Shown one piece after another: positions 34,379 to 47,015 of a stretch of 64,000 nt of DNA (its first letter is position 1; each line of letters opens with the position of its first letter). Position numbers and translations under genes: made by a program. Under the pieces are notes generated by a model. It was given only the letters and a program-made list of their open reading frames with translations, was not told the DNA's origin and searched no databases. Origin of the DNA: Rhabdophis nuchalis (Eukaryota > Chordata > Lepidosauria > Squamata > Natricidae); the NCBI GenBank assembly GCA_039707465.1, contig CM077643.1:377521919-377585918 (forward strand), in the 5' to 3' direction.

Positions 34379-34999
34379 TTCTCTCTCTATAAAATTGTCT
34401 CTATGTGTGTATGTTCCAGCATAAATCTGGAACGCCTCGAGCAATTTCAACCAAACTGGAAACAAAGATGACTTATTGTGTGGAAACAAATACTGTGGGG
34501 GTAAGACACCCCTAACATGCCTCGGGGTGGGGGGAAGGGCCATGTTCTGTAAGGGTACAGCCTGTTGGGCCTTAACATGGCTTCTACGGTACTGCCATAA
34601 AATGGATTCTACTGTACAATTGAGTTTCCATGGTAATTATACAATAATACAATAGCAGAGTTGGAAGGGACCTTGTAGGTCTTCTAGTCCAACCCCCTGC
34701 ATGGGCAGGAACCTTATACCATTTCAGACAAATGGCTGTCTAACATCTTTTTAAAGACTTCCAGGGTTGGGGCATTCACAACTGCTGGAGGCAAGCTGTT
34801 CCAGAGGTTAATTGTTCTTACTGTCAGGAAATTTCTCCTTAATTCTAAGTTGCTTCTCTCCTTGGTTAGTTTCCACCCATTGCTTCATAGTACTCCACAA
34901 GGGGGCTCCCTCTGGTAAGGGAGCCAAAATCAGGACTTTTTCTCTCTAATACAGGATTATGGTAAATAAATACTCAGGCAACACCAGGTTATCAGCTAG
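34379..34999 (+). mobile_element. Helitron-like element (copy B) with nested CR1
   Basis: It begins TCTCTCTATAAAATTG at about 34380 and ends CTAG (34996-34999) followed by T. The 3' half is related to 1-224. A CR1 fragment (34640-34887, minus) splits it between 'ggtaattat' and 'tcatagtactcc'. It follows the L2 tail almost directly. Confidence 0.55.
34640..34887 (-). mobile_element. CR1 3' fragment (-) in Helitron-like element
   Basis: Near-identical to 37716-37960: AATAC-type tail, 'gcagagttggaagggacc', and ORF2 C-terminal codons to 'cacccattgcttc'. 5' truncated after about 250 bp. Confidence 0.9.
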
Positions 35000-35717
35000 T
35001 ATGTATATAAAGCAAACTGATTTTATTTTCAAGTTATCATTGCGTTTTTGTTTCTTTAATGATTTGTGGCCTTCCTTGCTACTGACAAAGGAATTAAATC
35101 TTACAATGGTTAGGATTTACAAACAGCATTAATCTATAACATGGTTTGGTCATTATGAATCCACCATCAAAGCTGGTAAGCAGTGGCCTTATGACTATGT
35201 GGTACAAACTTAACCAACTGAGATTTATTCAATAAAACAAGTTACATAAACCATGACTTAGCACAATGGGTGAATTACATTGTGAATGAAATCACTTCTC
35301 ATTCCTCAATGTAAGTTTAGTTTAAAAATAGCAGTGTTTTAAAGTAACCCCAGTCAATGTTACTTATAGATTGTTAGATTTCAATTCCCATGCTGCCTAT
35401 GGATTAGGGAATTACAATCAAACACAATTGAGTGTGAATAGGTTGGAGAAGACTGTAGTGATCAATTCTGGGCAACTGTATTTGTTAACTTGCAATTCTT
35501 GCTATTGTCTTTTGTTACCTTTCCAGTTTCAGACTTGAACATTGGGGTTTGGGGTGAAATTATTTGGAAAAGGGAAGGATGGTAGAAAGTGTTGGGATTC
35601 TGCTTGTAAGATATGTGAAAATCCAAAACTGGTAGATAAAAATGTGCATAAATGAACTTAGTTTGTTTCGCCTGAAGCTTACAGCTAAGCTAAAGGGAAC
35701 TTCTACAGTAATCAGTT
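35000..35717. other. Intronic sequence, nothing recognised
   Basis: No gene or repeat with clear borders. Confidence 0.5.
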
Positions 35718-36056
35718 AATCCTCAATTTACAACCATCCATTTAACAACCATTCAAATTTATAATTGCGCTGAAAAAAGTGACTTACGACTGGTCTTCAC
35801 ATTGCAACAACCTCATGCTCACGTGATCAAAATTTGGGCACCTAGCAACTATTTGAGACTTTCCTGGGTGGCTTCTCATGAATAAAATCAATGAAGGATG
35901 CCAGATTTACTTAATGACCACATGGTTCACTTAACAACTGCAGCCATTCACTTAACAACTGGGGCAAAAAGGTTGTAAAATCAGGTGCTACTCGCCTAAC
36001 AGCCCCCTTGCTGAGCAGTAGAAATTCTGGTCCTAATTATGGTTGTAAACTGGGAG
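35718..36056. mobile_element. DNA-transposon-like repeat ('taatcctcaatttacaacc')
   Basis: Related to 1680-2140: 'taatcctcaatttacaacc', 'tcacgtgatcaaaatttggg', 'ttaacaactgcagccattc' and terminal 'ggttgtaaactgggagg'. The palindromic MITE at 36065 inserted at its right edge. Class inferred from the inverted ends. Confidence 0.5.
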
Positions 36057-36064
36057 GTCTAGCC

Positions 36065-36199
36065 CAGGGGTCTGCAAAGTCGGCTCTTTTAAGACTGGTT
36101 GACTTCAACTCCCAGAATTCCCCAGCCAGCCTAGCTGGCTGGGGAACTCTGGGAGTTGAAGTCCACCAGTCTTAAAAGAGCCGACTTTGCAGACCCCTG
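36065..36199. mobile_element. Palindromic hAT-type MITE, arm type 1, TSD gtctagcc
   Basis: The 135-bp near-perfect palindrome has arms 'caggggtctgcaaagtcggc' and a core 'aactcccagaattccccagc' folding on 'cagcctagctggctg'. The flanks gtctagcc (36057-36064 and 36200-36207) are identical. No coding; it would depend on a hAT transposase. Confidence 0.95.
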
Positions 36200-36207
36200 G
36201 TCTAGCC

Positions 36208-37711
36208 TGTAATGGAAAGTAGGAACAGAGAGGTTCAAGTACTCTTAGCTATGGAAGTTCAGTTTTTTTACTTCTGAACTAGTCCTTCTCTCTCTCAGAA
36301 TAATCGACTTCAATGGTTATTATGGTCATGAGTGCAGGGAGATCCCTGTGGAAGTCATCTGAGTGTAAACCCTAAAGCTGACCTGGCTGAGGCTTCAGTG
36401 TTGCCACATTGGAGCTGAGGGATAGGGAGGGGGGAAATAGAGATAGCTGGAGTTTTGTAGCCAAAACAAAACATGTTTCTCCTGGGTACCAAGGACATTC
36501 CCACAGGTAAGAGGATAGAGGAGGAGTGAAGTTACCAGGCAACCGAATGGCACCTTGATTGGACCATGTGACTGATTGTTTGGGGAAGGGAGAAAACGTT
36601 TACTTTTAATTAGATGAAAACCATGGGAATACTCAGAGTTGGTTTTCACCAGCCTGTGCCAATATGATATGTCCAGTAAAACTATTCTTTGAAGGAATCT
36701 ACCTGCCTCAGACTTTTGTTCATTATGGGCATATTACTTGGAACCCTGACCCTGAGCTCTTGAAGAAAAAGTGGGATATACTTAAATCAAGTAAATAAAT
36801 TAGAAAATGAAATGACAAAGTCCTGAGCTAGTGAACTGGTTTGCAATTTGAAAAACCGTTAACAAAAGTGTATTTTGTGAAAGAATATAGTATGCATTAT
36901 GTTAGGAAACAATGGGCTTTAAGTATGCATACTGGAAAAATGGAGTACAATATTCTCTTATTCAGGAAGAATATGCATATAATCACATGCATTTTTCCCT
37001 GGCGAGTTTATAAGTTGAATTCAGAAGTAGAATTTAGAGTCTGATCCTCATTTTGGTGTAAAAGGAAAAGAAGATTCCTCAATGTGCATTCCACTGAGAG
37101 TATTCCATTGATCTTGAACCTGGATAAACTCATTGAGATTGACCTAATGAAGAGTTCAAACTTTTTACTACACAGCAAAGCAATGTTTTGCTTGCCTTTC
37201 AACCTTTCTTTGTATTCACAGCAGGATTATAGCTTGACTTGCAAACAAATATTTGCAGTGACAACAACAGGCTGCAGCTGGTAGATTGCTTTTGACAGCC
37301 TTGACTTGACTGTTACAGTGAAGCATGAGAGTATAGCCTGGGTTGGGTGGTGTTTATGAGAATGAAAAAGGCTAACCACCAATTAGGATAGGAGAACGTT
37401 GAGAGCCAGATGTTTTGAGGCTGGGAAAACAAATTGTCACTCTTAATAGAATGCAAAATAGCATCAGTTGTTCTGGAATGCACCATCTGGAAAGGGGGTT
37501 CAAGTTAATCCTTGAACACTTTGCAGCTTCTGCCTGCTGAGTTTCACTGGTCCCAAAGTGTGTCATCTTCTCAGTTTTGTTTATTGGCCCTGCTGCCTTC
37601 TTTCTTCTCTTTTCTCCAAGGATAACCTCTCTTCCTTCCTGTAACTCTACTGCACCTTTTCTACTTTTACCCATTGTAATGTATAAGGAAGTGACCTTGA
37701 GAGAAGACAGC
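36208..37711. other. Intronic sequence, nothing recognised
   Basis: 1.5 kb without gene or bordered mobile element. Confidence 0.5.
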
Positions 37712-40700
37712 CAATACAATACAATACAATAGCAGAGTTGGAAGGGACCTTGTAGGTCTTCTAGTCCAACCCCCTGCATGGGCAGGAACCTTATACTATT
37801 TCAGACAAATGGCTGTCTAACATCTTTTTAAAGACTTCCAGGGTTGGGGCATTCACAACTGCTGGAGGCAAGCTGTTCCAGAGGTTAATTGTTCTTACTG
37901 TTAGGAAATTTCTCCTTAGTTCTAAGTTGCTTCTCTCCTTGGTTAGTTTCCACCCATTGCTCCTTGTCCTGCCCCCAGGTGCCTTGGAGAAAAGTTTGAC
38001 TCCCTCTTCTTTGTGGCACCCTCTGAGATATCGGAACACTGCTATCGTGTCTCCCCTGGTCCTTCTCTTCATCAAACTAGACATACCCAGCTCCTGCAGC
38101 CGTTCTTCATATGTCTTAGTCTCCAGTCCTCTAATCATCTTGGTTGCTCTTCTTTGCACTCTTTCCAGAGTCTCCACGTCTTTTCTACATCGTGGCGACC
38201 AAAACTGTATGCAGTATTCCAAGTGTGGCCTTACCAAGGCACTATACAGTGGCATTAACACTTCACGCGATCTAGATTCTATCCCTCTGTTGATGCAGCC
38301 TAGAACTGTGTTGGCTTTTTTGGCAGCTGCTGCACACTGCTGGCTCATATTTAAATGGTTGTCCACTAGGATTCCGAGATCCCTCTCACAGTTGCTACTA
38401 TTGAGCAAGGTACCACCTATACTGTACTTGTGCATTTGGTTTTTCTTGCCTATATGTAGGACCTTACTTTTTTCACAATTGAATTTCATTTTATTAGACA
38501 GTGCCCAATGTTCAAGTTTGTCTAGATCCTTCTGTATCTTAAGCCTATCTTCTGGAGTGTTGGCTATTCCTGCCAGCTTGGTGTCGTCTGCGAATTTGAT
38601 GAGTTCCCCATTTATCCCCTCATCCAAATCGTTGATGAAGATGTTAAAGAGTACTGGGCCTAAAACAGAGCCTTGGGGGACTCCACTGCATACTTCCTTC
38701 CATGTAGATGCAGTTCCATTGAGGACTACACGTTGAGTGCGGTTGGTCAGCCAGTTACGAATCCATTTGGTGGTGGTGCTGTCTAACCCACAATTTTCTA
38801 CTTTATCTAATAGTAGGTTATGGTCTACTTTATCAAATGCCTTACTGAAGTCCAGGTAAATTATATCAACAGCATTCCTCTGGTCCACTGATTTTGTTAC
38901 TTTGTCAAAGAATGCAATTAGATTCGTCTGGCATGATCTGTTTTTGACAAACCCATGTTGGCTTTTGGCTATTACTTTGTTTGCTTCTAGGTGTTCACTT
39001 ATTTGTTGTTTAATTATCTTTTCCAGAATCTTTCCTGGTATTGAGGTCAGGCTGATGGGTCTATAGTTTCCTGGATCTGTTTTTTTTCCTTTTTTGAAGA
39101 TGGGAACCACATCTGCTCTTTTCCAGTCTTCTGGCAGTTCCCCGGTGCTCCAGGATCTCTGAAAGATATAGTTCAGTGGTTCTGAGATCTCGTCTGCCAG
39201 TTCCTTCAGAACCCTGGGGTGTAATCCATCCGGTCCTGGTGATTTGAACTCGTCCAGGGCAGATAGGTGCTCACTTACCATTTTCTTCCCTATTTCAACT
39301 TGTGTTCCTAATCTGATATTTGTGGTGCTGTTTTTGATTGATTGGACTGTTTTATCCCTTTGTGTAAAGACAGATGCAAAAAAGAGTTAAATAGTTCTGC
39401 TTTCTCCCTGTTGCTTATCATCTTCTTGCCATTTTCTCCCAGCAGTGGACCAATTGTTTCCTTAACTTTTTTCTTATTTTTAACATGTTGGAAGAAGCTT
39501 TTTTTGTTATTTTTTACTTTTTTGGCAAGCCTTTCTTCATTGTGAGCCTTAGCTTTCCTCACTTCATCTTTACAGGCTCGGGCTATTTGCTGATATTTTG
39601 CCTTGGTTATGTCCCCCTTTTTCCACTTTTTATATTTATCCTTTTTGTCTTTCAATTTGTCAGAGAGTTCTTTATGCAGCCATGCTGGCTTCTTTTGGGA
39701 ACTGTTATTTTTCTTCTTCATTGGTATTGCGCTGGACTGGGCTTTTATAATCTCATTTTTCAAAATTTCCCAAGCTTCTTGAGTTGTTTTCCCCTTGAGG
39801 ATTCTCATCCATGGAATCCTTCCCAAGCTCTCTCTGAGTTTATTGAAATTAGCTCTCTTGAAGTCTAAGACTCTAGTTTGACTTTGTTCAACTACTTTTG
39901 TTTGCATAATGTTGAATTCCAGTATTTCATGATCGCTTGCCCCCAAAGTTCCTGTAGCTTCTACACCTTCTATCATTTCCTCTCTGTTAGTGAGAATTAA
40001 GTCCAATATTGCTGATCCCCTTGTTCCCTTCTCTACCTTTTGGGAAACAAAGTTGTCTGCTAGATTTGTTAGGAACCTGTTGGATCTTCCACTTGGTGCA
40101 GAGTTTGTTTCCCAATTGATGTCAGGGTAGTTAAAATCTCCCATTACTATTGCAGTGTGCTTCCTACATACCTTAGTTAGCTGGTTAGCAAAAAGTACAT
40201 CCACTTCCTCTGCTTGGTTGGGTGGCCTGTAGTATAGACCTATGACAATATCATTCCCCCCCCAACCTTTAATATTGACCCAAATACATTCAAGATAGTT
40301 CTCATCATTGTTGTGCTCTATTTCTGTAGAGATGTAATTATTTCTTATATATAGTGCAACTCCACCTCCTCTTTTATTTGGTCTATTTCTTTTAAATAAT
40401 TTAAATCCTTCTAGCTGTATGTTCCATTTGTGGGTTTCATCCCACCAAGTTTCTGTAATGGCAACAATATCGTATCTGCCCTCATTTACTTGAATTTCTA
40501 ATTCACCCTGTTTATTCCTCATACTCTGTGCATTGGTGTATAGACATTTGAGTCCATTTTGATTGACCCTGTGTTTTCTGTCTACGAAACCTGTATTATG
40601 CCTGACTATGGTTCTCTTTGCCCTTATTTCTTTGCCACTTGTATGGTTCATGTACATGGTATGGCACCCACTGTTAATTGTTTGGTTTTGCTTGACAGCA

Positions 40701-40880
40701 GTGTTGATAATATTACCTGCACAATTATCCATGTTACACGCACTGATAACCCTATGAATTTTAGTTTGCTGGGGACAGAAATATTCTTTATCTATTGATT
40801 CTCTGTCCCCACTATTCAGTTTAAATGTTTAGCCAGGAAATCTGTGAATTTAGTGCCAAGTAACTCAGTCCCTTTCTTGG
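37712..40880 (-). mobile_element. CR1 LINE copy 1 (-), long, frameshifted
   Basis: The minus strand carries ORF2 in two frames: 40732-39308 (endonuclease and linker) and 39281-37791 (RT and C-terminus). A 6-A run at 39378-39383, where copy 2 has 7, is the frameshift. Endonuclease motifs are present ([24 protein letters not shown]), as are RT motifs ([40 protein letters not shown]). The 3' end is a short (ATTGT)n tail (plus strand AATAC, 37712-37730). Homology to copy 2 stops at 40880, in the ORF1 end. Confidence 0.95.
37791..40732 (-). pseudogene. CR1 ORF2 (endonuclease-RT), one frameshift
   Basis: The protein would nick target DNA and reverse transcribe CR1 RNA. It starts at MDNCAGNIINTAVK (40732). 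Active-site residues are intact in both domains, including the Asp-His pair of ASDH. The 1-base loss in a homopolymer near 39380 ends the first part with an unrelated tail. It is antisense to OTOF transcription. Confidence 0.92.
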
Positions 40881-41335
40881 GACTGAGCCACAGCGAGGGA
40901 ACAGTGGGATAAGAGGCAGCATTGCCTGCAGAAGCAAAGTGGATGTGGCAAATGCCTTAGAAGGGACCCACTCCATAATTTTGTGGACTGTAAAGGCAGT
41001 GAGGGAGAAATATGCTTCCAGGTTTGCAAAATTCTGTAAATGTAACCCTATAATAATGTAATATTAGTTCATTTAGCATGCTTCCTATCTGGACTACCTC
41101 ACTAGGCTGACATTCATTTATTCATTCATTCAAGTTGTATGTTGTGGAAATTTACTCTTTACTTTTATTTATTTGGCCTATTTGTAAGCTACCAGAGTAA
41201 AAGAAAAACTCTCATTGTTTGACATAAGAAAAAAATAAAATGTAAAACAAATTCCATCCAATCCCTTCCCCAGCAGCATTGCAAGGATAGAAAGAAAAAT
41301 AAAATACATCCAGTCTCTACTGTAGAGACTCTACT
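40881..41335. other. Intronic sequence, nothing recognised
   Basis: Short AT-rich stretch between the CR1 5' junction and a Helitron-like element. Confidence 0.5.
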
Positions 41336-41994
41336 GAAAGTACGGCATCGATCGCTTCCAAATTTTCACACAATGTTCCTTTCAAATAGGGCACCAATGA
41401 TATATATAGATTGTGTAGTTGTCACATCTGTGCCAGGTACACACAATGGAAATGTAAAAAATGTAGGTAGATGGATACAGAGAGAGCAGTGAGCCACAGG
41501 ATGACATAATACAAAATGTTATAATACCTACTGTATTTCAAGGAGAAATACAGTAGGTAGGTAGGTAGGTAGACACCTATAGGGATAGAGAGAGGGAGGG
41601 AGAAATGCAGTAGGTTGGTAGGCAGGTAGGTAAGTAGGTAGGTAGGTAGGTAGGTAGGTAGGTAGGTAGGTAGAGGGATAGAGAGAGGGAGAAATATAGT
41701 AGGTAGGTAGGTACGTAGAGAGATAGAGAGAGGGGGGAGAAATACAGTAGGTAGGTAGGTAGGTAGGTAGGTAGGTAGGTAGGTAGGTAGGTAGGTAGAC
41801 GGATAGAGAGAGAGACAGAGAAATATAGTAGGTAGGTAGGTAGGTAGGTAGGTAGGTAGAGAGATAGAAAGAGAGAAGGAGACATACACTAGGTAGGTAG
41901 GTAGGTAGAGGGATAGAGAGAGAGGGGGAAACTCCACCATCGGGTTGTGTCTGTTCTGATTGGGCCACAGCAACGCGTGGCTGGGTATGGCTAG
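41336..41994 (+). mobile_element. Helitron-like element (copy C) with TAGG arrays
   Basis: The first part matches 4255-4340 ('cttccaaattttcacacaatg'). It ends with the hairpin GCCAC-N8-GTGGC and CTAG (41991-41994) followed by T. The 5' end is missing. Five TAGG/GTAG arrays separated by 'gagagatagagagag'-type spacers fill 41545-41925. Confidence 0.6.
41545..41925. repeat. (TAGG)n arrays inside Helitron-like element
   Basis: At least five TAGG blocks alternate with a 'agagggatagagagagggag' spacer. The open frames with Leu-Pro-Thr-Tyr repeats on the minus strand derive only from this. Confidence 0.95.
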
Positions 41995-42027
<33 letters not shown>

Positions 42028-42378
42028 ATTTGTGTCACAACACCCTGTTAAGCCCCAATTAAGGGTGGAAGCATACTGCTCTCCTTTTCTGCCTTTCAGC
42101 TCATCACCAGAGACCATCTAGACAGAAAGCTATGAGTTCCGTTGTGTACTTTTTTTTTTATGTGTGTGTTACGTTTTTGAGCTGATCAATAAATTAGTCA
42201 GGGAGACTAGTATAGATATTTATTGATCAGCTCAAAAACGTAACACACACATATATATATATATATATAATTGTATGTATGTATGTATGTATGTATGTAT
42301 GTATGTATGTATGTATGTATATACAGTATATATGTGCGTATGTGTTTATATATCTTTTCGTAGATTTTCACGGGTGTA

Positions 42379-42464
42379 GGTATGCTGGTCTTGTTTTATT
42401 TGGGTCTTTTCCCATGTAAGATTGTAACAATCTTACACAGCAAAAGACCCAAATACAACAAGAC

Positions 42465-42467
<3 letters not shown>
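42379..42467. repeat. Foldback 'gctggtcttgtt.tatttgggt' next to TATG array
   Basis: The arms 'tgctggtcttgttttatttg' and 'caaatacaacaagaccagca' fold around 'aagattgtaacaatctt'. It is flanked by (TATG)n on the left (42273-42320) and (CA)n on the right. A related foldback lies at 60247-60346. Confidence 0.75.
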
Positions 42468-42501
<34 letters not shown>

Positions 42502-42795
42502 TTAGTTTTATGAGCTGATCAATAAATAAATCAGGGAGACAAGTATAGATCTATTTCTAGCTTTTTAGCTCTCATCAGCTAGCCATACCCTTACTGGGAT
42601 TCTAACCGGGGCTGTATTGCATGTCAGGCAAGAGCCTTAGCCATTAAGCCAGCCAGCTTCTCTTATTGCGTCAGCTGAGACAGGAGGATAAGTATATATA
42701 ATTGTTCCACAACACCCTGTTAGGGCCCCAATTAAGGGAGGAAGCATACTGTTTCCTTTTCTGCCTTTCAGCTCATCACCAGAGACCATCTAGAC

Positions 42796-42901
42796 CAGGG
42801 GTCTGCAAAGTCGGCTCTTTTAAGACTGGTGGACTTCAACTCCCAGAGTTCTGGGAGTTGAAGTCCACCAGTCTTAAAAGAGCCGACTTTGCAGACCCCT
42901 G
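42796..42901. mobile_element. Palindromic hAT-type MITE, arm type 1, TSD atctagac
   Basis: 106 bp, same arms as 36065-36199 but with a shorter core ('aactcccagagttctgggag'). Flanks atctagac at 42788-42795 and 42902-42909. It interrupts a minus copy of the composite module, so that module is older. Confidence 0.95.
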
Positions 42902-43537
42902 ATCTAGACAGAAAGCCATGAGTTCCGTTGTGTGATTTTTTAAAATATGTGTGTTAGTTTTATGAGCTGATCAATCAATCAATCAATCAATCAGGGAGAC
43001 TAGTATAGATCTAATTCGAGCTTTTTAGCTCTCATCAGCTAGCCATACACTTACTGGGATTCGAAGCTGATGAGAGCTAAAAAGCTGAACCTGGCTGGCT
43101 TAATGACTAAGGCTCTCACCTGGCATGGAATACAGCCCCGGTTCGAATCCCAGTAAGGGTATGGCTAGCTGATGAGAGCTAAAAAGCTCGAAATAGATCT
43201 ATCCTAGTCTCCCTGACTTATTTATTGATCAGCTCAGAAACGTAACACACATATAAAAAAATCACACAACGGAACTCATGGCTTTCTGTCTAAATGGTCT
43301 CTGGTGATGAGCCGAAAGGCAGAAAAGGAAACAGTATGCTTCCTCCCTTAATTGGGGCCCTAACAGCAGGAACAGAACCTGACTGGCTTAATGGCTAAGG
43401 CTCTCGCCTGGCATGGAATACAGCCCTGGTTTGAATCCCAGTAAGGGTATGGCTAGCTGATGAGACCTAAAAATCTCGAAATAGATCTATCCTAGTCTCC
43501 CTGACTTATTTATTGATCAGCTCAAAACTGTAAAACA

Positions 43538-43666
<129 letters not shown>

Positions 43667-44165
43667 CTTCTAATTTAATTTATTGATCAGCTCATAAAAC
43701 TAACATATATATATATCTGTGTGTGTGTGTGTGTGTTAGGTTTTTGAGCTGATCAATCACCAAGTCTCTGGTGATGAGCCGAAAGGCAGAAAAGGAAAGC
43801 AGTATGCTTCCTCCCTTAATTGGGGCTTAACAGGGTGTTGTGACACAAGTATATATATATATATTTGTGTCACAACACCCTGGTAAGCCCCAATTAAGGG
43901 AGAGAGCAGAACTGCTTGTCTTTTCTGTCTTTCGACTCACCACAGGAGACCATCCAGGGAGAAAGCTATTTTTTCATTGCCTTTGTTATATTTGTGATAC
44001 GTTTTTGTGCTGATAAATAAATAAATAAAGGGAGACTAGTATAGATCTATTTCAAGCTATTTAGCTCTCATCAGCTAGCCATACCCTTACTGGGATTTGA
44101 ACCCGGGCTGTATTACATGTTAGGCAGATGTTTTAGCCACTAAGACACACACACACACACACATC

Positions 44166-45269
44166 CCAGCTCCCTTGGCACTTCTGATAACAACATTATC
44201 AGTGATGTGGTACGGAATGGCCATATAGTAAGGCTCACTTGGGGGTAAATAAGGAAGTACCACTTCTAAGTTGGAATAGATAAAAAAAACAATTTAGGTT
44301 TTTCTACAGTAGGCCGAGAATAAGACAAAGATGATATAATGAAGATTTTTTTTTTAAAGAGTTAACGAGGATAATGGCTAGCAAGACTTTGCCAATGCCT
44401 GTTCATACAATGATTAGATGCATGAATCTTGCATATCCTGGAATGAAAGAACTTGCTTTCCTCCAGTTCAAGACCATTGGCCTGCCCAACTTTGTCCCGC
44501 CTCTACAGTATCTCAATGCTTTTTCTCTTCCTGGATTTTCCTTGAAATCCTATGAATCCAACCTTTTGCACGTGCTACATTTTTATTGGCTTATTTCCTT
44601 CAACTGGCAGGTGCTTTGCCAAATCCAGGCAGGGAAAGGTCTTTTCCGTTTAAAACCCCATCGCTGAGCTGCGAGACTACAAAGAACCCAGGTTGTTTTC
44701 TTGACAAAAATATTTAAGTAGTTTGACATTGTCTTTCTTTGGAATGTTTTCTTGATTTCGCAGCCAGCCTGAAATCTTAAAATTTCCTGCCGGATACTTT
44801 TCTGAGCATTAGCCAAGCATGCTTTGTTTAACTTCAGGCAAAGTTGGCCAGCTACTACCACCTGCTGAGAGGCTTTCCCATTAACTGTTACCTTTAAACA
44901 AAACAGCAAAATCTAGATGCTGCTAGATATTGATCTTGGACCTTTCCCAAAGCAATTCAAGTGAGACCTCTTATTAGTGTAGGAAGAACTAGGAATTGAA
45001 TTTAAAACAGACACTGTACAAATATTGTTCTCTCTCTCTCTCTCTCTCTCCCTTTCTTTCTCCTTGCATTTTGTCCAGTGTGATTTAACAGTCAATGCAC
45101 TCATAGTAAATACCTGTGTTATGAAAGAGAAAGTGCAAACAGTTCATAAAAAGGTGGTTAAAAGGACAAAGAGCTTCTTCATGACAAATAATCCAAATAC
45201 AAGTTGTCACATTCTGCAGGGTTCTGAAACGCCATGTAGGTATTACTTTTTGAATCCCTCAATCACTTT
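44166..45269. other. Intronic sequence, nothing recognised
   Basis: No gene. A CT array occurs at 45030-45058. Confidence 0.5.
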
Positions 45270-45473
45270 TTTTCTCAATTTTAAAGCTATTCCACTTTTA
45301 TTTTGACCTAGCGAATGTCTCTTGGCAAGAGATATAGACCATGTTCAGGAGGGATGATTGGATTTATTCTGCCCTATAGTTTGGACTAAGCATCTGGCTG
45401 CTGATTGAGATTAATAATGGAATATTATAGTTTAACCAAATCCAGCAGCCCCCCCTATTGTATTCTGACAGGA
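45270..45473. repeat. Unclassified repeat, inverted partner at 56184-56391
   Basis: About 205 bp matching the reverse complement of 56184-56391, with 'cctagcgaatgtctcttggc', 'ccctatagtttggactaagc' and 'tttaaccaaatccagcagcc' as anchors. The two copies flank OTOF exon 3. Confidence 0.8.
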
Positions 45474-45577
45474 TGATCAGTTATCCAATTTCATTGTAAT
45501 TTTATTACAATCTTATTACAATGACAATAAAGATTATTATTATTATTATCCTTGTTCTCCAAAATGAGTATCTTCTC

Positions 45578-46132
45578 CAGAGGTGGTATTCAGCAGGTCC
45601 TAGCCAGTTCTGGAGAACCAGTAGCGGAAACGTTGAGTAGTTTGGACAACCAGTAAATACTGCCTCTGACTGGCCCTGCCCCCATCTATTCTCTGCCTCC
45701 TGAGTCTCAGCTGATCGGGAGGGAATGGGGATTTTGCAGTAGCCTTCTCCTGGATTGGGGTGGGAATGGAGATTTTACAGTATCCTTCCCCTAGAGTGGG
45801 GTGGGAATGGAGATTTTACAGTATCCTTCCCCTAGAGTGGGGTGGGAATGGAGATTTTACAGTATCCTTCCCCTAGAGTGGGGTGGGAGTGGAGATTTTA
45901 CAGTATCCTTTCTTTGCAGTGGGGTGCGAATGGAGATTTTAAAGTATCCTTTCTTTGCAGTGGGGTGCGAATGGAGATTTTACAGTATCCTTTCTTTGCA
46001 GTGGGGTGGGAGTGGAGATTTTACAGTATCCTTCCCCTCCCATGCCCACCAAGCCACGCCCACCAAGCCATGCCATGCCCACCAAGAGACACCAACAGAA
46101 CCGGTAGCAAAAAAATTTGAATCCCACCACTG
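45578..46132. mobile_element. hAT MITE with eight 41-bp units, 8-bp TSD atcttctc
   Basis: It starts 'cagaggtggtattcagcagg' and ends 'gaatcccaccactg', with perfect flanks atcttctc (45570-45577 and 46133-46140). Units of exactly 41 bp ('gattttacagtatccttccc' plus 'ctagagtggggtgggaatgga') begin at about 45730, 45771, 45812 and so on to 46017. Repetitive open frames are artefacts. Confidence 0.96.
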
Positions 46133-46140
46133 ATCTTCTC

Positions 46141-46681
46141 CCATCTAGCCATACACTCAGGTAGATAGCAGTGGCTAACAAGGTGCTGTCCACATGAATT
46201 GAATTATAGTGCTCTCATCCCCAGCCATCATTCAGACAGAGAGTAAAAAGGACTCACTTGATCTGAAAGATGAGACAGAATTATATGGAAGCTTTTTGGA
46301 TACCTTCATCGTCTGAGCAAGGTCAATATTAACAGGGAGAAGGGCTTCTATGTCCTGCTTATAAAACCCCTTTCCTGGAAAGTTGCACCTGGTCACAATA
46401 CTATTGCCTTCACAGCACTCAAGTTCTTACATTGTGATGAGTCTTCATCCTGATGTGATTGCTTCTGGCATTGTTTTTAACCTTGCTTATTTATTGGTTT
46501 ATAGTCTCACTGTCTTTTAATTATTTGCTTTAAAACCCCATTGACATTTTTAATAGAAAGATATAGTAAAACTATAATAATAAATCAAGCCATGTAAGCA
46601 GCTGATTTAGCCTGTGTGCCAGGAAAGGATATCCAGGCTATTTTATTTGTCTTCAGATTTATGAGGACTGACCTGGAGTCA
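46141..46681. other. Intronic sequence, nothing recognised
   Basis: No gene or bordered element seen. Confidence 0.5.
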
Positions 46682-47015
46682 TATAGAATCATAGAATTGA
46701 AAATGGTCATCAATTTCAATTCCTGTCACACTGCAGGATTCACTAGACCCTTTCTAATAGAGGACTTTCCAGTCTCTGTCGAAAACCTCCAGCAAAATGG
46801 AGGAAATCATTTCATGAGGTAACTATTCTACCAATCGATAGCTCTTACTGTTCTTCCTAGTATCTAGATTAGATACAGCCTTGAAATTTCATCCCATTAG
46901 TTTTAGTATTACCTTCTGGAGGAAATGAGAGTAAGTTCAAGAATAAGTCTATAAATATGACAGCTCTTCAGGTATTTGAAGACAGCTAACAATCCTCAAC
47001 CATCTCTTCTCCAAT
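46682..47015 (-). mobile_element. Old CR1 3' fragment (-)
   Basis: The plus strand opens 'atagaatcatagaattgaaa', the complement of a CR1 tail, followed by 'cctgtcacactgcaggattc' and 'ctttctaatagaggactttcc', CR1 3' UTR and ORF2 end. Strongly diverged and non-coding. Confidence 0.65.

Noticed and set aside
37927..38736. Plus-strand 269-codon frame (and its twin at 60846-61655)
   Set aside because: Antisense shadow of the CR1 ORF2, present in both CR1 copies only because the sense coding sequence is conserved.
41422..42117. Minus-strand frames rich in Leu-Pro-Thr-Tyr
   Set aside because: Produced by TAGG arrays of a Helitron-like element; not a protein gene.
44374..44667. 97-codon frame on the plus strand
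   Set aside because: No similarity I recognise, no splice-site or start context, and no supporting neighbour.
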